From Ferrovibrio sp. (GTDB taxonomy: Bacteria > Pseudomonadota > Alphaproteobacteria > Ferrovibrionales > Ferrovibrionaceae), in NCBI RefSeq assembly GCF_025869515.1, contig NZ_JAOZVR010000075.1, positions 1-49,716 on the forward strand: a stretch of 49,716 bases of DNA. Direction: 5' to 3'. Under the pieces are notes generated by a model. That model saw nothing but the letters and a program-made list of their open reading frames with translations. It was not told where the DNA came from and ran no database searches. The position numbers and the translations under genes are program-made. Below are positions 45,688-49,716 of this stretch, piece by piece. How positions within the stretch are numbered: the stretch's first letter is position 1; each line of letters starts with the position of its first letter.

Positions 45688-46917
45688 CTAGTTATAGCCC
45701 CGGAAAATCATCTCGGTGACACTCTGCTTCTCAATGCCCTTCGATGCGCCCAGGGAAGAATGCCGGTGATCAATCTCGATAACATTGCAGTGATTGTAGC
45801 TCGCCTTGATGAGGCGGCGTAGCGTGGTCTTGGTGTCACCGAGCAGCCCGTTGTCCGGGTAGCTGATAACGATGTCGCTCCCAAGGTGAGAGACACCCTC
45901 GACCAGCAGCTTCATCTGTTCGTCGACCGACTGCTTGGATGAGAATGGCGAGGTAAAACGGTCGGGCCGATAGCGGCCGACGCCCGCTGACTTCGGATAG
46001 TCGTACAGGATGAGCGTTTCATAGAGGTGGTAGTAGCGGGAATATTGGTCATCGGTATAGGGTGGGTCGGCGTAAATAACCGACGGCACCTTGTCCCCGA
46101 CTTTCGCCATCTTCTTCAGCAGATTGATCGCATCGCTCTTGGTTACGACGTTGCCTTGGCGCCAGCGCTTAGTGCCAATCGGCTTCATATCTTCGATGCA
46201 TGTCAGCCATTCTGCATGGACCGATCGTTCGCGCTGGCGGGCCAGGCGAGAGATGTTGGATGACTTCACCTTCAGGTACTGCGCGAAATGGCCGGTCGTA
46301 TTCGCGACCTTGGAGGCCGCCTGGCAGAGTGCAATCAGGAGCCAGCGGTGCTGCTCGCGGGTGATGCGGCGCGCCATCAGGCAAGTATCGATCGCATAAC
46401 GGATACTGTCGATGTCAACGCTCTGCTGCAGGCCGAAATAGCCACCGGAATAGGTGATCGAGAACAGCCTGTACGGGAACGCACGTTTGTCCACGCTGAG
46501 AAGGCGGCGTTCCTTCTCGAAATGAAGCGAGGCGCCAACGTTCGGCATGGCAGCATCGCTCTCGCGAAGTTTCTTCACGCCAAGCGATGCGATCGCGTCT
46601 TCCTCGCGATTCAGGTAACCCTTGAACCGCTCGGTCAGCGCCAGACGGTTCTCCTCGAATGACGCCTGAAAAAGCTCTTCGCAGGTCTCGCGATCGAGCG
46701 GGCGGGCTTCGGAGGTGAAGAAGGAGGCGGCTACCGTGGAGGCGAACCACTGGATGTCGTTGCACCAGACATTGCGGTCAGGCGCCACGGCACTGCCTAC
46801 GGCACACATCCCAGCGAACAGGTCCAGCAGGGGCCCGTCAGGCGACAGGGCTATGACGTCGGCCACCTGGTCGGCAAGCTGACGCTTCGTGCCCATATAG
46901 CTGACGTTCAATGGCAT
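45688..46917 (-). CDS. D12-class adenine-specific DNA methyltransferase
   Basis: A 409-residue N6-adenine methyltransferase. The start NVSYMGTKRQLADQV and SAM motif LLDLFAGMCAVGSAV (residues 30-44) are D12-like, and the catalytic motif is D284-PPYTDDQYSRYYHLYETL. The motif I glycine pattern FAGMCAVGS is slightly different from Dam. The target sequence cannot be predicted. GGGGGAAG precedes the ATG. It follows the PLD gene by 93 nt and precedes the ParB-like gene by 11 nt, so it could protect host DNA from the PLD nuclease. Confidence 0.88.
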   Translation of the reverse strand: MPLNVSYMGTKRQLADQVADVIALSPDGPLLDLFAGMCAVGSAVAPDRNVWCNDIQWFASTVAASFFTSEARPLDRETCEELFQASFEENRLALTERFKGYLNREEDAIASLGVKKLRESDAAMPNVGASLHFEKERRLLSVDKRAFPYRLFSITYSGGYFGLQQSVDIDSIRYAIDTCLMARRITREQHRWLLIALCQAASKVANTTGHFAQYLKVKSSNISRLARQRERSVHAEWLTCIEDMKPIGTKRWRQGNVVTKSDAINLLKKMAKVGDKVPSVIYADPPYTDDQYSRYYHLYETLILYDYPKSAGVGRYRPDRFTSPFSSKQSVDEQMKLLVEGVSHLGSDIVISYPDNGLLGDTKTTLRRLIKASYNHCNVIEIDHRHSSLGASKGIEKQSVTEMIFRGYN

Positions 46918-47010
46918 TCTTGGCTTCCCCCAAAGGTCAATCTACGCGGCCTGACCGGAACGGCCAAGCGCAAATCACGGCTAATACACTGAATCAATTT
47001 GAGAAATCCT

Positions 47011-48531
47011 TCAAGGCTGGGCATCAGCCCGCAAGGGGTGTCGGTGCCAGTGCAACCCCAGAACAGTGTCATATAGGGCGTCATCGAGCCGATAGGCATT
47101 CTGAGTGGCTGCCTGGGTTGGGTCGCCCAGGATTTCCATATAGTCCGGCAGTGGGTCCGAAACACATTCCCAGGCTCTGGTTACCCGTAGCCCATGCGGC
47201 CATTTGAACCGGCGGTCTGGGCCTTCGCCTTCCCAAAAGTCCGGGTTCTCAGCCCGGCGGCCGATAAGATCCAGCGTATCCATCTCGTACAGGTGGTCGA
47301 CCTCAACCATTCCGAGGATTTTGCCCTTCTGCCGCTCCTCAACGTTCTCGTTTTTGGTGGCAATGAAAAGCACTCGGTCGCCGGGCTTATAGACCCCCAT
47401 TAGTGCGGCGCGGCTGCCCAGGTTTCTGAATGATAAAACCGGTGAATCCCACGGGTCGAAGCCCCAGACACGTTTGACAAAGATACTCTTCGGCCGGGGC
47501 AGTTCTTCCATGGAGGTCACGTAAGTCTGGAACGAGTTCCGATCTATTCCCATGAAGGTCCGAATGGGCACGATGAGTTGCTGGTCGTCAAAGAACTCAT
47601 CAAGCAGCGCAATTCTTTCAATTTCCGCCAGGTCACGATCGCTCAGGCTGATGAGACCAACACCAGGTACTTCGATGGTCTCGTGCATTCGAACTGGAAC
47701 CATTAGCGATCCGTTTCCATTCTGGCGACTGATGAGCGGATTCGGAATTTCATAGATGGAGCGGTCGATGCGAACTTTCTTGCGCGTACGCATCACATCA
47801 ATAACAAACTCACCCTCGGGATAAGTGTGCGTATTGTTGATGGATTCTTCGTAGTTGTCCCAGTCATCCGCTGACCGGCCGGTTTCGGCGATGAACCTTT
47901 CGAAAGCCTCGACGCTAGCACCTGCCTGATATCCCGTATCATTGTAGTAGAAGATGGTAATGGGGAGGTGGATATTGCGTGTCAGGGCCTCAGTCAGGTC
48001 CATTGCGACGGCCTTCGTCGCCGCAATCGCATTTCTGCCAATAGCTTGTCGGATCCGCCATTGTGGAATGAATGCTTTCAGCATCGGAGCCGTTAGCTCA
48101 GTCGCATCGAGACTATCGAACCAGTTTACAATCTCACTGACCGTTGATTTTGATGTGACCAGGTAGCCAGCTTCCGTATTTCCATCGTCGGCACCTTCAA
48201 TGCCCAGGCCGTTGATAGAGGCGTTCGGGGAGCCGATAACGGCAAAGTCGCCGCCACAATAGACCTTGGCATGCAGACCGTTCAGGTGGCGCAAGGATAC
48301 GCGCTTGTCGCCGACAATCTTGAGCAGTTCGTGTGGGTTGCAGGCGCCGCTGTACAGGTCGCAGACAATGTGAATTTTCTTTGCCTTGCTAGGTTTTATC
48401 AGGTCGTCAGCGGCACCTTTGCCCCAGAATGCGACAGCTAGTCGCAATGTTCCTTCGGTTTTACGCGTCACACTTCGAATAGCTCGTGACAAACTCTTCT
48501 TTCCAGCGCCGCCGCTCCACAGAAATGCCAT
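47011..48531 (-). CDS. PLD-family nuclease fused to a PUA/EVE-like domain
   Basis: A 506-residue protein. The N-terminal 120 residues are phospholipase D-like with one HKD-type motif: H87-A-K89, D94, then GSPN (100-103) in HAKVYCGGDFAVIGSPNASI. One motif per chain implies a dimer, as in the restriction enzymes BfiI and NgoFVII. The C-terminal part (about 370-475) has GDRVLFIATKNENVEERQKGKILGMVEV and KWPHGLRVTRAWECV, resembling EVE/PUA-fold domains, some of which read modified bases. The middle has no recognised motif. ATG at 48531 with GAGGAT upstream is preferred over the longer frame to 48666. It leads the methyltransferase gene. Confidence 0.72.
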   Translation of the reverse strand: MAFLWSGGAGKKSLSRAIRSVTRKTEGTLRLAVAFWGKGAADDLIKPSKAKKIHIVCDLYSGACNPHELLKIVGDKRVSLRHLNGLHAKVYCGGDFAVIGSPNASINGLGIEGADDGNTEAGYLVTSKSTVSEIVNWFDSLDATELTAPMLKAFIPQWRIRQAIGRNAIAATKAVAMDLTEALTRNIHLPITIFYYNDTGYQAGASVEAFERFIAETGRSADDWDNYEESINNTHTYPEGEFVIDVMRTRKKVRIDRSIYEIPNPLISRQNGNGSLMVPVRMHETIEVPGVGLISLSDRDLAEIERIALLDEFFDDQQLIVPIRTFMGIDRNSFQTYVTSMEELPRPKSIFVKRVWGFDPWDSPVLSFRNLGSRAALMGVYKPGDRVLFIATKNENVEERQKGKILGMVEVDHLYEMDTLDLIGRRAENPDFWEGEGPDRRFKWPHGLRVTRAWECVSDPLPDYMEILGDPTQAATQNAYRLDDALYDTVLGLHWHRHPLRADAQP

Positions 48532-48566
48532 TTCTATCCTCGATATTTCGGTGTGCAGTCTAGTCG

Positions 48567-48797
48567 TTAGTGGGCACTTCCATTCGCCAACTCCGTCATT
48601 GATGCCGCCGCTCTGGTTACGCGCTGCCAAAAGCGCTGGCCGACAAAGTCGCCAGATTCCAAACACTCGTCAGCCTGTTTTGCGGCCTCAATTGGCGCCA
48701 GTTCACGGTGTCGTTCAATGAGAAGGCCGACGAGGTCCCAGATTTCACGGTCGGATACGTGGCCGTCGGCTGGCGGCGAGGTGTCCGTGTCGCTCAC
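48567..48797 (-). CDS. small acidic-basic protein of unknown function
   Basis: A 76-residue protein with a Ser/Asp/Pro-rich start followed by helices (DREIWDLVGLLIERHRELAPIEAAKQADECLESG). No family is recognised. GTG at 48797 overlaps the stop of the upstream lipoprotein gene as GTGA, implying coupled translation. TTG at 48803 is an alternative. The PLD gene starts 35 nt downstream, so it may bridge the lipoprotein and island genes in one transcript. Confidence 0.5.
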   Translation of the reverse strand: MSDTDTSPPADGHVSDREIWDLVGLLIERHRELAPIEAAKQADECLESGDFVGQRFWQRVTRAAASMTELANGSAH

Positions 48798-49474
48798 TTG
48801 CAATGATCCATCACAATCGAGACGTTCTCAGTGCCGGGCTTGCGGAATTCTGTAAACACGGCTTGCACCATGCATTTCGAGACCGCCGCGAAGCTGCTGT
48901 TGGAGCCTGTGCTGGTGGCCTTGGCTTCCCAGACGCCAGCCAGCTTGTTGTCGGCTATCGACTTCTTCCAGTCGTAGATCTGGGTGTCCAGGAAGCGGGT
49001 GTAATGGGTTGTCGTTTGGGTCGAGCTGCCGAAGACGCCGTAGGTGGGCGGCGTGTAGGTCGTGGCATTGTAGTTGCCAAAAGCACTGCCACCACCCGCG
49101 CCATATGCGTTCACCGCACCATTGGTGTAGCTGACACCACCGCCGGTTTGGCCGTAGATGGGGATTTCGGTTGTACTGGTCTGGGGATTGCCCTGGCCGT
49201 AGCTGAAGGCAACGGCATAGTCGGCGTTCTTCACATCATTAGTGCGGCGCCAACCCAGTTTTTCCAGGTATCCGGAAATCAGGGCGGCATGGGTCTCATA
49301 CTCCATGCTGCCTTTCTGGCTATCGAGCGGCATGAAGACGAAGGTCTTGCCGGATAGGTCTGTGGGAAGCGTGGTGTTCGGAAACCGGCTGACGTCAGTA
49401 CCCACCTTAGGAACGCAGCCAGTGACGACTAGTAGCGCCGCCAGGCAAGCAGCGACGCGGCCGTTAGATGTCAT
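48794..49474 (-). CDS. DUF4136-like lipoprotein
   Basis: A 226-residue secreted lipoprotein. The signal is MTSNGRVAACLAALLVVTGC with lipobox VTGC (Cys20). The mature part has a beta-rich DUF4136-like domain (KTFVFMPLDSQKGSMEYETHAALISGYLEKLGWRR, DYAVAFSYGQG), interrupted by a Gly/Ser/Thr/Tyr-rich segment (GQTGGGVSYTNGAVNAYGAGG). Function is unknown. ATG at 49474 with GGGGGA 7 nt upstream is preferred; the frame open to 49561 is not needed. It is the first gene of the minus-strand train. Confidence 0.75.
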   Translation of the reverse strand: MTSNGRVAACLAALLVVTGCVPKVGTDVSRFPNTTLPTDLSGKTFVFMPLDSQKGSMEYETHAALISGYLEKLGWRRTNDVKNADYAVAFSYGQGNPQTSTTEIPIYGQTGGGVSYTNGAVNAYGAGGGSAFGNYNATTYTPPTYGVFGSSTQTTTHYTRFLDTQIYDWKKSIADNKLAGVWEAKATSTGSNSSFAAVSKCMVQAVFTEFRKPGTENVSIVMDHCK

Positions 49475-49648
49475 CGGAAATCCCCCAGTCCCCCATTCTA
49501 GAGGGGCAGCATACCTAATGGCGGGAATCCCTTCCAGACCATACAGGTGTATGCCAGGCAATAATGATTTGTCACTTGCTTTGGTCGTAAATGGCTGAGA
49601 ATGCGAAAATCAACTAGGTTGCTGTACTCAATTTTTCTGGGGGAGGGA

Positions 49649-49716
49649 ATGCTGCGCGCAAGAGAAGTGTTGGAACAGGTACGTGAGCTCGTCGACGTGA
49701 TGCAGATAGGTGGTGG
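49649..49716 (+). CDS. 5' end of an unidentified gene (truncated by window)
   Basis: ATG at 49649 follows a very strong ribosome site (GGGGGAGGGA, 49639-49648) and opens a frame MLRAREVLEQVRELVDVMQI that runs to the window edge. It is divergent from the lipoprotein gene. Twenty-two residues are not enough to identify it. Confidence 0.55.
   Translation, partial: MLRAREVLEQVRELVDVMQIGG

Overview
This window looks like chromosome from a high-GC alphaproteobacterium, probably a Rhodospirillales-like lineage (placement inferred). Support comes from FliX, the FlhB-like FlhX, a DUF6468/MotE pair behind fliM, a DUF1217 flagellar protein, a CckA-type hybrid kinase, a cysteine-poor DksA, an alphaproteobacterial RecA N-terminus and a class II cytochrome c'.

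Region 1 (1-21012) is a flagellar locus. On the minus strand lie flgF-flgG-flgA-flgH, flgI-flgJ-flgN-like, and flhX-fliO-fliP. On the plus strand lie fliX, dksA, fliL-fliM-DUF6468-motE, DUF1217, cheY, a large AMIN/TPR-like protein, flgB-flgC-fliE and fliQ-fliR-flhB. Two minus-strand operons have sigma-54-type -24/-12 boxes at 2388-2403 and 6976-6991. Each is preceded by a near-identical 19-bp palindrome (2454-2472, 7074-7092) that resembles the Caulobacter FlbD-binding ftr element. FliX, the partner of FlbD, is encoded here.

Region 2 (21029-39850) holds chromosomal genes: cckA, a giant octapeptide-repeat gene (about 2571 residues), recA, alaS, a cyclic-nucleotide-gated-type potassium channel, icd, a LOG-family hydrolase and cytochrome c'. 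The giant gene is the most unusual coding sequence in the window. It is about 320 copies of an 8-residue unit of the form xTTQ[IV]xAL (24 nt), and part of it is organised in a 7-unit, 56-residue, 168-nt super-repeat.

Region 3 (about 39900-49716) looks like an accessory or defence island with less biased codon use. A 1210-residue SIR2-domain protein on the plus strand converges on a minus-strand gene train: a DUF4136-like lipoprotein, a small protein, a PLD-nuclease fused to a PUA/EVE-like domain, a D12-class adenine methyltransferase, a ParB-like protein and a PRTase-CE-like phosphoribosyltransferase. The last four read like an undescribed restriction-modification or conflict module. That function is inferred from domains and gene order only.

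No tRNA, rRNA, CRISPR array, transposase or integrase was recognised. All motif and promoter calls were made by eye.
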